Shown in pieces: positions 35,309 to 44,065 of a DNA stretch of 64,000 nucleotides (positions within the stretch are counted from its first letter, which is position 1; each line of letters begins with the position of its first letter). Under the pieces are notes generated by a model that saw only the letters and a list, made by a program, of their open reading frames with translations, searched no databases and was not told the DNA's origin. Position numbers and translations under genes: made by a program. Origin of the DNA: Intestinimonas timonensis (GTDB lineage Bacteria > Bacillota > Clostridia > Oscillospirales > Oscillospiraceae); NCBI RefSeq assembly GCF_900626145.1, contig NZ_LR130817.1:1682095-1746094 (forward strand), given 5' to 3'.

Positions 35309-36937
35309 TTACTCAGCGATATAGGTAGTGCGGAAGTTGTTGGCGTTGGCGGCAAAGGGCTCAAAGCCTTCCACGCCGCTGCTCACAAAGAAGTACTCCA
35401 TGGGGCTGGCGAAGAAGAGGTTGGGGGACTCGTCGATGATGATCTTCTGGGCCTCGATGTAGGCGCTCTCACGCTCGGCCTCGTCGGTGGTGGCCACGCC
35501 CTGGGCGCACAGCTCATCCACTTCGGCGTTGGAGTAGCCCCACACGTTGGCGCCGCCGGTGGTGGAGAAGAAGAAGCTGACAGCGCGGTTGGGGTCAGTG
35601 CCGGAGCCGTTCTGGCCGCACATGGCGTCGTAACCAGCCTCGGGGGTGTTCATCTTGCCCCAGACATCCACATACTCACCGGACTCCAGGTTGGTGATCT
35701 CCACATCGATGTAGATCTCCTTGAGCTGCTGCTGGAGAACCACAGCGGTGTCACGGATGGAGTCCATCAGACCGGCGGCCATCTTGATGGTCAGACGGTT
35801 GGAGTCGCTGTAGCCGGCCTCCTCCATGAGGGCCTTGGCGCCCTCGATGTCCTGAGTGTAGAGGGGGGACTCGGTGGGAGCGTCCCACACCCAGTGGCCC
35901 ATGGCGGGAGCGACAAAGGTGGACACGGTGGCCTCGCCGTTGTAGACGTAGTCGATGATGGCCTGACGGTCGATGGCCATGCTCATGGCCTGACGGACCC
36001 GGACATCCTGGAGGGCCTCGTTGGAGAGGTTGAAGCCCAGGTAGGTGTAGTTGTTGGACTGGTAGGAGAGGACCTTGATGCTCTCGTCGCCCTCCACCTC
36101 GGAGAGGTTCAGGGCGGACAGGCTGCACAGGTTGATGTCGCCGGTGCGCAGGGCGGCCAGACGGGCGCTCTCATCGGCCAGCAGGTAGTAGGTGATGCCG
36201 TCCAGCTTGGGGGCGCCTTCTTCCCAGTAGTCGGGGTTCTTCACCAGAGTGATGTAGTTGTCCACCACGGACTCCTTGTACATGAAGGGGCCGGTGCCGC
36301 ACATGGTGTCGATGGCGGAGAGGCTGCCGTCGTTGGCCTCCACGACCTCCTTGCAGACGATGGCGCCGTAGGAGGAGGTGAGGTTGGCCATGAAGGCGGC
36401 GTTGGGCTCGGAGAGGGTGATGGTGACGGTGTAATCGTCATTGGCCTCGATGGAGGCGATGCCGCCGTAGTAGCTGGAGCTGGAGCCCAGGGCGCCGATA
36501 TCGCCGTACTCGGTCTGGCCCAGGACGCGCTGGAAGGAGTAGACCACATCTTCAGCGGTCATCTCACGGCCATTGTGGAACTTGACGCCCTGACGGATGT
36601 GGAAAATGTAGGTGACGTCATCGGGGATCTCCCAGCTCTCGGCCAGGACACCCTTGAAGGTCATGTCGGGGTTGAAGTCGATGAGGGTCTCATAGACCTG
36701 GTTGAACACACGGGTGGCGGCGATGGCGGAGATGGTGTGGGGGTCGAAGCCGGCGGGCCAGGTATCGGTGCCGTACTTGAGCACCTGCTCCACGGCGGCG
36801 GGCTCACCGGTGGTCTCGGTGGTGCCGGTTTCAGCGGGGGCGGGGGTGCTGCTGGTGCCGCCGCCGCAGCCGGCCAGAACGCCCATGAGCATGGCGCCGG
36901 CAAGAGACAGGGACAGCCATTTCTTCATGTTCTTCAT
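35309..36937 (-). CDS. oppA: Peptide ABC importer substrate-binding lipoprotein (second system)
   Basis: A 542-residue lipoprotein with signal MKNMKKWLSLSLAGAMLMGV and lipobox LAGC, then a Thr/Ala/Glu linker. Family-5 motifs include WPAGFDPHTISAIAATRVFN, VYETLIDFNPDMTF, TYIFHIRQGVKFHNGREMTA and CGTGPFMYKE. ATG 36937 has AAGAGGTC upstream. Upstream lies the serine hydrolase and downstream the oppBCDF genes. With MurR/MurQ/AnmK next door, a muropeptide-derived peptide or intact muropeptide is a reasonable ligand guess (inference). Confidence 0.92.
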   Translation of the reverse strand: MKNMKKWLSLSLAGAMLMGVLAGCGGGTSSTPAPAETGTTETTGEPAAVEQVLKYGTDTWPAGFDPHTISAIAATRVFNQVYETLIDFNPDMTFKGVLAESWEIPDDVTYIFHIRQGVKFHNGREMTAEDVVYSFQRVLGQTEYGDIGALGSSSSYYGGIASIEANDDYTVTITLSEPNAAFMANLTSSYGAIVCKEVVEANDGSLSAIDTMCGTGPFMYKESVVDNYITLVKNPDYWEEGAPKLDGITYYLLADESARLAALRTGDINLCSLSALNLSEVEGDESIKVLSYQSNNYTYLGFNLSNEALQDVRVRQAMSMAIDRQAIIDYVYNGEATVSTFVAPAMGHWVWDAPTESPLYTQDIEGAKALMEEAGYSDSNRLTIKMAAGLMDSIRDTAVVLQQQLKEIYIDVEITNLESGEYVDVWGKMNTPEAGYDAMCGQNGSGTDPNRAVSFFFSTTGGANVWGYSNAEVDELCAQGVATTDEAERESAYIEAQKIIIDESPNLFFASPMEYFFVSSGVEGFEPFAANANNFRTTYIAE

Positions 36938-36997
36938 GTAATGACCTCTTTTCCTCAAATTGTTTCGTATTTTACAAGGGAGACAACATTCCCTTGC

Positions 36998-38041
36998 TCA
37001 TACCACAGGGGGCGGAGTGCGGCCCAGCAGGGCGTAGTGGACAGCCCGGCGGAACTCGTTGGAGTTTCCGGGGGGCTCACCCTCCGGGCGATAGAACTTG
37101 TTGGTGAGGATCACGGCGCCCAGGTCGTGTGTCCGGCTCACCCACAGGCTGGTGCCGGTGAAGCCGGCGTGTCCGCAGCCGTCGGGGAAGGTTTCGCTTT
37201 TGTCAAAGCCCAGGCCCCGGCCGCAGATGTTGGTCTCCATAGCCCGGCGGAACATGGGCGCTTCGGTGGTAAGAAAGTGCTGTCCCAGCCGACTCAGAGC
37301 GCCGGCGGAGGCGAAGACACCGGCGTGGCCGCTGGCTCCGTGCCAATAGTAGTAGGCGTTGCCGTCATTGCATTCCCCACGTACCGGCACGCCGTTGGGA
37401 CGCCAGCCATCAAAGGTGATGCCCCGCTCAGCGCACATGCGCTGCTCGATCTGATTGCCGTAGCAGGAGGGGGCACACGTTTCCGGGGCCACCGGGCCAT
37501 AGGCCATCTCGGTGATACCCATAGGGCCTTTGATGTACTGTTCCAGTCCCTCCCGAAGGGTGAGGCCGGTGATGTGGGAGAAGACCTGTCCCATAAGCAT
37601 GAAGTTCAGATCGCTGTATGCCATACCAGTCTCCACTGGGGTGGTGGAGAGGACGTGCTCCAGCACGGTGTAGAAGTCCCGGCCGTCGGCATAGAAGGGA
37701 TACCAGGGGACGATACCGGAGGTGTGGGTCATGACCTGTTCCACCGTCACGGTGGCCAGACGCTGCCGGGTCACCGGTCCGGGTCCGTTTTCCGGCAGGT
37801 GGGAGAGGATGAGATCCTCTGGGGCCAGGCGGCCCTCCTCCATGACGGAGAGGACCATGGTGGTGCAGATGAGCTTGCTCACCGAGGCCAGGTCGAACCA
37901 GGTCTCAGGGGACACATCCCCCACCGTGCACCGGTACAGGGTCTCCGTGCCGCGGAAGACCTGACAGACCGCCGAGGGGAAGTAACCCTTGGACCGGTAA
38001 TCCTCTAAAATATGGTCGATCACAGAAAAATCCGTGGCCAT
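36998..38041 (-). CDS. Beta-lactamase-family serine hydrolase
   Basis: A 347-residue class C beta-lactamase/esterase-fold protein. The nucleophile motif is SVSK in DLASVSKLICTTMV near residue 58, the second motif YSDLN near residue 127 and a terminal HAGFTGTSLWVS in place of KTG. There is no signal peptide, so it is probably cytoplasmic. Homologues occur beside murQ/murein-recycling genes, where they may act on D-Ala peptides or esters; the substrate is not shown. The start is uncertain: TAAGGAGGAG lies only two bases before the ATG at 38041. First gene of the hydrolase-oppABCDF transcription unit. Confidence 0.85.
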   Translation of the reverse strand: MATDFSVIDHILEDYRSKGYFPSAVCQVFRGTETLYRCTVGDVSPETWFDLASVSKLICTTMVLSVMEEGRLAPEDLILSHLPENGPGPVTRQRLATVTVEQVMTHTSGIVPWYPFYADGRDFYTVLEHVLSTTPVETGMAYSDLNFMLMGQVFSHITGLTLREGLEQYIKGPMGITEMAYGPVAPETCAPSCYGNQIEQRMCAERGITFDGWRPNGVPVRGECNDGNAYYYWHGASGHAGVFASAGALSRLGQHFLTTEAPMFRRAMETNICGRGLGFDKSETFPDGCGHAGFTGTSLWVSRTHDLGAVILTNKFYRPEGEPPGNSNEFRRAVHYALLGRTPPPVV

Positions 38042-38173
38042 CTCCTCCTTATACGGTGTCAGGATACAAAAAAGGGTCACATATTCCAAGCGGACACCCA
38101 TGGCTCAGGAATACACGACCTTGTGCGGAAAGGCGGAGCCTTTCCTGATATGGCATTGTGTTTCTTAACAACC

Positions 38174-38202
38174 ATGGTAGCATATTCGGAATATGATTTC
38201 AA
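38174..38202 (-). promoter_or_regulatory. Promoter with palindromic operator for the hydrolase-opp operon
   Basis: Minus strand: -35 TTGAAA (38197-38202), 17-base spacer and -10 TACCAT (38174-38179). The spacer holds CATATTC-G-GAATATG (38181-38195), a perfect 7-base inverted repeat around one base. The leader is about 125 bases and contains a GGAAAGG/CCTTTCC hairpin. Confidence 0.65.
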
Positions 38203-38227
38203 GAAAAAAGCCAACAGCGCTAAAATT

Positions 38228-39073
38228 TTATTCCCGCTGAAAGGCGCGAATCAGTTCTCGGGTCTGCCGGAGGTTCTCCTGAGTGCGCTCAGGGTCGTGC
38301 TTGGCGATGCCAAGATAGAGGAGATCCAGGATGAGCAGGCCGGAGGTCCGGGAAGTCATGGCGCCCACCCGGAATTCACGCTCCTCGCTGGGGATGTAGA
38401 GGGGGTAATCGGCCAGACGGGAAAGGGTGTTGCGGTTGGCCTGGGTGATGGCGATAACTTTGCTCCCGCGCTCCTTGGCCGCCTTGGCGGCCAGCACCGT
38501 TTCCAGGGTCTCGCCGGAATAGCTGATGGCGATGACAATGTCCTCCGGTCCCAGCAGAGAGGCGGTGGCAAGATTGGTGTGGGCATCAGAGTGGTAAAAG
38601 GCGGGGATGCCGATGCGAGAGGATTTGTAGAGAAAGTCCAGGGCAAGCAGCCCCGAAGCTCCCACGCCAAAGAGGTGGATGCGCCGGCCGGCGCAGATCT
38701 CCTCCACCGCCTGAGATAGAATTGAGACGTTGACCATCTGATAGGTGAGAGAGGTATTGCGCAGATGGATCTGCTCGGCCTTGCGGACGATGGTCTCCAT
38801 GTCGTCATTGTCTCGGATGGCGGACTGGAAAGCGTCGGGCTCCTCCTGGCCGGACTCCTTTGCAAGCTCCAGTTTCAGGGCGGTAAAGCCTTTGAAGCCA
38901 AGCTTTTGAGACAGACGCACCACCGCCGCCGGTGAGGTGCCGCACTGGGTGGAAAGCTCCTTGGCACTCATATGGATAACTTCCCGGCTGTGGTCCAGCA
39001 GGTAGGTGGCCAATCGGCGCTCTGTCTCGGTCAGGTAATCCAGGCACTCCTTAATGAAAAGTGTACAAGCCAT
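38228..39073 (-). CDS. murR: RpiR/MurR-family transcriptional regulator with SIS domain
   Basis: A 281-residue regulator. The N-terminal HTH_6 domain reads LTETERRLATYLLDHSREVI then MSAKELSTQCGTSPAAVVRL and SQKLGFKGFTALKLELA. The C-terminal SIS sugar-phosphate-binding domain (about residues 125-250) contains IHLFGVGASGLLALDFLYK and IVIAISYSGETLETVLAAK. It diverges from murQ, so MurNAc-6-phosphate is the most likely effector. The perfect inverted repeat in the shared region is its likely target. Repressor versus activator cannot be decided here. Confidence 0.88.
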   Translation of the reverse strand: MACTLFIKECLDYLTETERRLATYLLDHSREVIHMSAKELSTQCGTSPAAVVRLSQKLGFKGFTALKLELAKESGQEEPDAFQSAIRDNDDMETIVRKAEQIHLRNTSLTYQMVNVSILSQAVEEICAGRRIHLFGVGASGLLALDFLYKSSRIGIPAFYHSDAHTNLATASLLGPEDIVIAISYSGETLETVLAAKAAKERGSKVIAITQANRNTLSRLADYPLYIPSEEREFRVGAMTSRTSGLLILDLLYLGIAKHDPERTQENLRQTRELIRAFQRE

Positions 39074-39143
39074 GCCGGAACCCTCCCCATGCTTTTTATC
39101 CAGTATAGCAAAAAGTGCCAGGCAAGTCTATAGGTTTTAAAAT

Positions 39144-39207
39144 TTTGTTTCATGTTTTGGAAACAAAGTGAAATCTTGTTGACAACGTAGGGGAGATGGG
39201 ATAGTCT
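39144..39207 (+). promoter_or_regulatory. murQ promoter and MurR-type operator
   Basis: -35 TTGACA (39179-39184), 17-base spacer, -10 TAGTCT (39202-39207). Upstream is TTTGTTTC-N8-GAAACAAA (39144-39167), a perfect 8-base inverted repeat 11 bases before the -35, between murQ and the divergent murR. Confidence 0.72.
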
Positions 39208-39235
39208 GAGAGGGAACAGAGTTGGAGGTGTTCCC

Positions 39236-40150
39236 ATGGATAACTATCTGGCCGGTCTGGCTACCGAGGGGGTCAATCCGGAGACACAGAATATTGATAC
39301 CTGCACCACGGAGGAGATGGTGGCGCTCATCAACCGTCAGGACGCCCTGGTGGCCGGGGCGGTAGGGGCCGAGCGGCACCACATCGCCCAGGCGGTGGAC
39401 CTGATCTACGGGTGTTTCCGGCGGGGCGGACGGCTCATCTATCTGGGGGCCGGTACCTCCGGACGGCTTGGGGTGCTGGATGCCTCCGAGTGCGTGCCCA
39501 CCTTCGGCGTGGACCCGGACATGGTCCAGGGCTACATCGCCGGCGGAGATATCGCCCTGCGCCACCCGGTAGAGGGGTGTGAGGACAGCGAGGAAGACGG
39601 CATCGCACTAGTGGACGGCCTGGAGGTAGGGCCGGACGACGCGGTGGTGGGCATCACCGCCAGCGGTAGCGCCGCCTATGTGCTGGCCGCTCTCCGGCGG
39701 GCCAAGGAGCGGGGGAGCATCACCATCGGAGTGTGCACCAACGCCGGGTCCAGGTTGGAGGGGCTGTGTGATGTGACCATCGCCCCCCTGGTGGGCCCGG
39801 AGGTCATCTCCGGTTCCACCCGTATGAAGTCGGGTACCGCCCAGAAGATGGTGCTCAATATGCTGACCACCTGCTCCATGATCAAGCTGGGCAAGGTCTA
39901 CGGGAACCTGATGGTGGACCTGAAGGCCAGCAACAAAAAGCTGCGGGACCGTGCCCTGAGGCTCATCATCCACGCCACCGGCCTGACTCCGGAGGAGGCG
40001 GAGACCTTCCTGGAAGGGGCCGGTGGCCACGTAAAGCTGGCCATCCTCATGGCCAAGAGCGGACTGGACCGGGAAGCGGCCCAGGATCTGCTGGACCGGT
40101 GTGAGGGACGGCTGGCCCAGGCCATTGACCAGGGGAAAAAGGAGGCATAG
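39236..40150 (+). CDS. murQ: N-acetylmuramic acid 6-phosphate etherase
   Basis: Cytoplasmic etherase that cleaves the lactyl ether of MurNAc-6-P to give GlcNAc-6-P and D-lactate. 304 residues, normal. N-terminal TEGVNPETQNIDTCTTEEMV, then the SIS motif LIYLGAGTSGRLGVLDASEC and PTFG. The catalytic Glu lies in the HPVEGCEDSEEDG region, and GSTRMKSGTAQKMVLNMLTT near residue 200 is diagnostic. RBS TTGGAGGTG. anmK follows six bases later, giving a murQ-anmK operon for cell-wall sugar recovery. Confidence 0.96.
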   Translation: MDNYLAGLATEGVNPETQNIDTCTTEEMVALINRQDALVAGAVGAERHHIAQAVDLIYGCFRRGGRLIYLGAGTSGRLGVLDASECVPTFGVDPDMVQGYIAGGDIALRHPVEGCEDSEEDGIALVDGLEVGPDDAVVGITASGSAAYVLAALRRAKERGSITIGVCTNAGSRLEGLCDVTIAPLVGPEVISGSTRMKSGTAQKMVLNMLTTCSMIKLGKVYGNLMVDLKASNKKLRDRALRLIIHATGLTPEEAETFLEGAGGHVKLAILMAKSGLDREAAQDLLDRCEGRLAQAIDQGKKEA

Positions 40151-40155
40151 AGGTC

Positions 40156-41358
40156 ATGCTGGAAGAGATCCGGAAGAAGCAGGTCCGCCGGGTGGTGGGA
40201 CTCATGTCGGGTACCTCGGTGGATGGCATCGATGCCGCCCTGGTGGAGATCGGCGGCACCGATGAGGCGCCGGAGGTGCGTCTGCTGGCCTTTGAGGACC
40301 GGCCCTGGCCGGAGGAGGTGCGGGAGCAGATCTTTCCTCTGTTCCGGCCTGAGACGGCCACGGTGGACAAGATCGGCTACATGAATTTTCTCATGGGGGA
40401 GATTTACGCCCAGTCGGTGGTCTCCGTGGTGGAGAAGGCGGGACTCACCCTGGCCGACGTGGACCTCATCGGTTCTCATGGCCAAACCATCTGGCACGCC
40501 CCGGAGCCTTGTGAGAAGGATGGTTTTCCGGTGCGCTTTACCGTGCAGATCGGCGAAGGCGCGGTAATCGCCGCCCGGACGGGGGTCACTACGGTGTCCG
40601 ACTTCCGGGTGGCCGACATGGCAGTGGGTGGACAGGGCGCCCCCCTGGTGCCTTTCTCTGAGTATATGCTCTACCGCCGCCCGGGGGAGACTATCCTCCT
40701 TCAGAACATCGGCGGCATCGGCAATATGACCGTCCTTCCTGGCGACGAGGGCCCGGAGGCGGTATACGCCTTTGATACCGGCCCGGGCAATATGATCATT
40801 GACGCCGTGGTGAGCGCCCTCACCGGCGGGGAGAAGACCTACGACGCCGGCGGCGCCATGGCCTCGGAGGGTAAGGTGGATCAGGATCTGCTGGCCATGC
40901 TCCAGCAGGACGCATATTACACCATGCCGTTGCCAAAGACCACGGGGCGAGAGCGGTTTGGGGTACAATATGTGGATCAGATTTTGGATTACCAGCGCAT
41001 CCATGGCCTGTCCAACGCCGATCTGCTGGCCACTGTTACCGATCTTACCGCCTGGTCTATTGCAGATGCGTATGCCCGGTATGTGCTTCCGAAACGGCAG
41101 GCCACCGAACTGGTGGTGGGTGGCGGCGGCAGCTATAATGCCACTCTGCTGGGCTTTTTGCGGGAGCGCTTTGCCCCTTACGGCGTAAAGGTCCTCACCC
41201 AGGAGGACCTGGGCTGGAGCAGCGACGCCAAGGAGGCCGTGGCCTTTGCCATCTTGGCCGACTGCTGCGTCCGGGAAAAGCCCAATGTGCTTCCCGGTGT
41301 CACCGGGGCCAAGGCAGCCGCCATTATGGGCAAGATCTCCCTGCCTCCCGTCCGGTAA
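40156..41358 (+). CDS. anmK: 1,6-anhydro-N-acetylmuramic acid kinase
   Basis: A 400-residue kinase that hydrolyses and phosphorylates anhydro-MurNAc to MurNAc-6-P, the substrate of MurQ. The phosphate loop VGLMSGTSVDGIDAALVEIG opens the protein, then IGSHGQTIWHAPE near residue 110, LLQNIGGIGNMTVLP, FDTGPGNMIIDA and the C-terminal ELVVGGGGSYNATLL. A Gram-positive with anmK implies uptake of anhydromuropeptides released by lytic transglycosylases or other bacteria. Confidence 0.95.
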   Translation: MLEEIRKKQVRRVVGLMSGTSVDGIDAALVEIGGTDEAPEVRLLAFEDRPWPEEVREQIFPLFRPETATVDKIGYMNFLMGEIYAQSVVSVVEKAGLTLADVDLIGSHGQTIWHAPEPCEKDGFPVRFTVQIGEGAVIAARTGVTTVSDFRVADMAVGGQGAPLVPFSEYMLYRRPGETILLQNIGGIGNMTVLPGDEGPEAVYAFDTGPGNMIIDAVVSALTGGEKTYDAGGAMASEGKVDQDLLAMLQQDAYYTMPLPKTTGRERFGVQYVDQILDYQRIHGLSNADLLATVTDLTAWSIADAYARYVLPKRQATELVVGGGGSYNATLLGFLRERFAPYGVKVLTQEDLGWSSDAKEAVAFAILADCCVREKPNVLPGVTGAKAAAIMGKISLPPVR

Positions 41359-41368
41359 AAACAGACAT

Positions 41369-41414
41369 AAAAACCGGCGTCCCACCGCGTAGAGCGGAAG
41401 GACGCCGGTTTTTG
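41369..41414. terminator. Terminator after anmK
   Basis: AAAACCGGCGTCC pairs with GGACGCCGGTTTT, with inner CCGC/GCGG, and has A and T tracts; serves anmK and the small convergent gene. Confidence 0.85.
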
Positions 41415-41636
41415 TTACAGGCGGCGCAGCTCCTCCAGGGTGTCCTGGATGACTGATTTCGGTAAGTAGAGCCGGGCGAAGCCCAACAGCTGTTCCAGGG
41501 TCAGGCCCCGGGCGGCGGGTACCATGGGGTGCTTGAGAAGCTTGCCGAAGCGCCGCTGGAAGACGGCGCGGGAGGCAGGGGTATCCAACAGGGTCCCCAC
41601 CAGGATCTGGTTGTTCTTCAGGTCCAAAATGATCAC
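41415..41636 (-). CDS. Small hypothetical protein
   Basis: A 73-residue frame with GTG start and GACGAGG just before it. It begins IILDLKNNQILVGTLLDTPA and ends in two amphipathic helices (LTLEQLLGFARLYLP, VIQDTLEELRRL). I do not recognise a family. It ends at the anmK terminator, which supports it being a real transcription unit. Confidence 0.5.
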   Translation of the reverse strand: MIILDLKNNQILVGTLLDTPASRAVFQRRFGKLLKHPMVPAARGLTLEQLLGFARLYLPKSVIQDTLEELRRL

Positions 41637-41773
41637 CTCGTCCCATCCTATGCCGGAGGAGGCCGGTGGTTGCGCGGAGGGGGGCGGTTATGATACAATA
41701 GCGAAAAACTGAACCGCCTGTCTCCGCTGTTAGAGAGGGATGGTTCGCAGTCCAAATTGAAAGGAGCCAAGTA

Positions 41774-42619
41774 ATGGCAGCGAAGAAAAAAACAGATTCC
41801 TCCGGAAGGCCGCGGAACACCATAGAAGAGCTTCGGGAGAAAAAAGGCGCGGTGGTCACGGTCTACATCGTCCTGCGCCTGGCGGTCATCCTGGTGCTGA
41901 TCGCTCAGTTTGTCAAGGGCAATTTTGAAAATGTGTTCCTGTGCGTCCTGACCCTCATTTTGTTCCTGGTTCCCACCTTCATCGAGCGGAAGATCCATGT
42001 GGACCTGCCGGATACCCTGGAGATCATCATCATGCTCTTCATCTTCGCTGCGGAGATCTTGGGGGAGATCCAGGCCTACTATATTACCTTCCCTTACTGG
42101 GACACCATGCTCCACACCATCAACGGCTTCCTGTGCGCCGCCATTGGCTTTGCCCTGGTGGACATCCTCAACCGCAGCGATCGCTTTTCCATTCAGCTCT
42201 CCCCGCTCTTTCTGGCTATCACCGCTTTCTGCTTCTCCATGACCATCGGAGTGCTGTGGGAGTTTTTTGAGTGCACCATGGACCAGTTTTTCTTCCTGGA
42301 TATGCAGAAGGACACGGTGGTCAACACCATCTCCTCGGTGATGCTGGACCCGAAGGGGGGCAACCATCCCACCGCCATTCGAAACATCACCGACGTCATC
42401 GTGGTCACCGCCGACGGCACCCAGCATGCCCTGGGCCTGGGCGGCTACCTGGACATCGGCATCCTGGACACCATGAAGGACCTCTTCGTCAACTTTATCG
42501 GTGCGGTGGTTTTCTCCATCATCGGCTATTTTTACGTCAAATCTCGGGGCAAGGGCCGGTTTGCCCGACGCTTCATCCCCCAGGTGGTACGTCCGGAAGA
42601 GGAGAAAACAAAGGAATAG
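41774..42619 (+). CDS. Polytopic membrane protein (YjdF/DUF2238-like)
   Basis: A 281-residue membrane protein with about six or seven helices. An N-terminal Lys-rich cytosolic segment is followed by paired helices (VVTVYIVLRLAVILVLIAQF; FLCVLTLILFLVPTFIERK). The conserved patch YWDTMLHTINGFLCAAIGFA then MTIGVLWEFFECTMDQF resembles the YjdF/DUF2238 family, where His and Glu in the membrane are conserved. A region with GTQHALGLGGYLDIG precedes the last helix. Function unknown. RBS AAAGGAG. Confidence 0.72.
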   Translation: MAAKKKTDSSGRPRNTIEELREKKGAVVTVYIVLRLAVILVLIAQFVKGNFENVFLCVLTLILFLVPTFIERKIHVDLPDTLEIIIMLFIFAAEILGEIQAYYITFPYWDTMLHTINGFLCAAIGFALVDILNRSDRFSIQLSPLFLAITAFCFSMTIGVLWEFFECTMDQFFFLDMQKDTVVNTISSVMLDPKGGNHPTAIRNITDVIVVTADGTQHALGLGGYLDIGILDTMKDLFVNFIGAVVFSIIGYFYVKSRGKGRFARRFIPQVVRPEEEKTKE

Positions 42620-42672
42620 ACTACGCCGCGCAGGGTATACTAGGCCTGTACCAAAAAAGGAGGTCTAGTACC

Positions 42673-42849
42673 ATGGAAAACAAGAACGCCAACCCCAGCA
42701 TTGCCTGCACCGTAGCCAGCTGTGCCTACCACTGCAAGGAGAAGAACCACTGCACCCTCAATGAGATCCGGGTGGGCAGCTGCCAGAGCAAGGTCACCGA
42801 CTGCGGCTCCACTGAGTGCGCTTCCTTCCAACTGGGCGCCGGCAACTGA
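42673..42849 (+). CDS. DUF1540 Cys-rich small protein
   Basis: A 58-residue protein with eight cysteines around the DUF1540 core: CTVASCAYHCKEKNHCTLNE, then CQSKVTDCGSTECASF. Such proteins probably bind a metal; some are linked to sporulation. The start follows AAAGGAGG at nine bases, and a terminator follows the stop. Confidence 0.85.
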   Translation: MENKNANPSIACTVASCAYHCKEKNHCTLNEIRVGSCQSKVTDCGSTECASFQLGAGN

Positions 42850-42879
42850 CCCTGCTACAAGACCATACGATCGGCTGAA

Positions 42880-42917
42880 TGTGTGCCGCGGAGGTTCTCC
42901 GCGGCACACATTTTTTA
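42880..42917 (+). terminator. Terminator after DUF1540 gene
   Basis: TGTGTGCCGCGGAG and CTCCGCGGCACACA form the stem around GTT, then TTTTTT. Confidence 0.9.
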
Positions 42918-43028
42918 TGCCTTTATTTCCAATAGAAAACACTATGCAGCCGGGATATGGTATGCCGGGGCGGCAGTTGTTATACTGGTAAAGAACTTCG
43001 AACGGAATAAAAACGAGGAGGAGAGGGT

Positions 43029-43688
43029 ATGTTCTGTCCAAAATGCGGTGAAAAATTGAAGGATGGCATGGTCGTCTGTGAGAAGTGCGGCAGCATTGTG
43101 CCGCAGCCCGCGGGACCAGAGAGCAAGGCGGGTTCCGGTTTGGGTGTGGCCGCACTGGTGCTTTCTATTTTGGGTTTTCTCACCGGTTTCCTGCTCATCG
43201 GCATGGTGTTGGATGTGGTGGCCATTGTACTGGCAGTATTGGTTTTCCGAAAGGCTAAAAGGACGCCTACAAAGACCGGCCAGGCCATTGCTGGCGCCAT
43301 TGTGGCCGGGGTCTCCCTGGTGCTGTGCCTGATCCTGTTTCTCCCCAGTCTGCTCGACGACCCTGCCGGGGACCTCTACAAGGAGGCAAAGGGTTACTAT
43401 AACGATGGCTCCTATACGCTGGCCATCACTACGGCCAATGAGGTGCTGGACGAGTACCCCGGCACCCGGGCGGCGGACAAGGCGGAGGATCTGATCGAGA
43501 AGTGCGAGGCCGCCCTGCCGGCTGCTCTGCTCTCCGACATGGAGACGGCCCTGGAGGCGGAGAACTGGGATCAGGCGGTGTCCCTGGGCCAGGAACTGCT
43601 GGAGAAGTACCCGGACAGCCCGGAGGCCGGCCAGATAGACGGCCTGATGGAGCAGGCCCAGGCGGGTCAGACAGCGGCGGAGGAATAG
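43029..43688 (+). CDS. Zinc-ribbon / DUF4190 membrane protein with TPR-like tail
   Basis: A 219-residue protein. A zinc ribbon (FCPKCGEKLKDGMVVCEKCG) opens it, then two DUF4190-type membrane hairpins (VAALVLSILGFLTGFLLIGM; IAGAIVAGVSLVLCLILFLP). A C-terminal pair of tetratricopeptide-like helices follows (LYKEAKGYYNDGSYTLAITT; ALEAENWDQAVSLGQELLEK). Probably a membrane-bound scaffold; no partner is suggested by the neighbours. RBS ACGAGGAGGAGAGG. Confidence 0.75.
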   Translation: MFCPKCGEKLKDGMVVCEKCGSIVPQPAGPESKAGSGLGVAALVLSILGFLTGFLLIGMVLDVVAIVLAVLVFRKAKRTPTKTGQAIAGAIVAGVSLVLCLILFLPSLLDDPAGDLYKEAKGYYNDGSYTLAITTANEVLDEYPGTRAADKAEDLIEKCEAALPAALLSDMETALEAENWDQAVSLGQELLEKYPDSPEAGQIDGLMEQAQAGQTAAEE

Positions 43689-44023
43689 CATGGGCAGAGA
43701 GAAAACCTGTACTTTAATAGTGACATGTGATATAATCAAAGCATGAAAAAAGCAGCCCAAAAGGGCTGCTGAAATGAAGAGAAAACCGGCAATTTTGATC
43801 CCGTTTGGCTTCCATCCGAAGAAAAGTCTCTGATTTTCCTTCTGATTAGGCCAAAACTTCATAAAAGTTGATGGCTTTTCTCAAAAAGATGGTATTAAGC
43901 GGTGAAAACTGCTTGATATAGGTGCAATTCTGGTGAGTTGCACATGTGAAAGTCAAAAAAGTGTGAAGAGAGGAAAAGTTGCACACCAAGTTGCACGCTT
44001 CGGCGATTAAGGTAGCAGAAAAG
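43689..44023. other. Intergenic region with a leftward terminator-like hairpin
   Basis: AGCAGCCC-AAAA-GGGCTGCT (43751-43770) has a T run only for leftward transcripts. The rest is AT-richer than its surroundings and has repeated TTGCAC motifs (43950-43996), but no frame I can support. Confidence 0.5.
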
Positions 44024-44057
44024 AAGGGAACCAGTCACCTGGCTCCCTCTCTTCTGT
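44024..44057 (-). terminator. Terminator after rubredoxin gene
   Basis: On the minus strand, GAAGAGAGGGAGCCAG pairs imperfectly with CTGGTTCCCTTC around GTGA, followed by TTTT. Confidence 0.75.
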
Positions 44058-44065
44058 ATCAGGAC

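Noticed and set aside
42942..43862. 306-codon minus-strand frame across the zinc-ribbon gene
   Set aside because: No RBS, no domain, and the opposite gene has a clear zinc ribbon and RBS.
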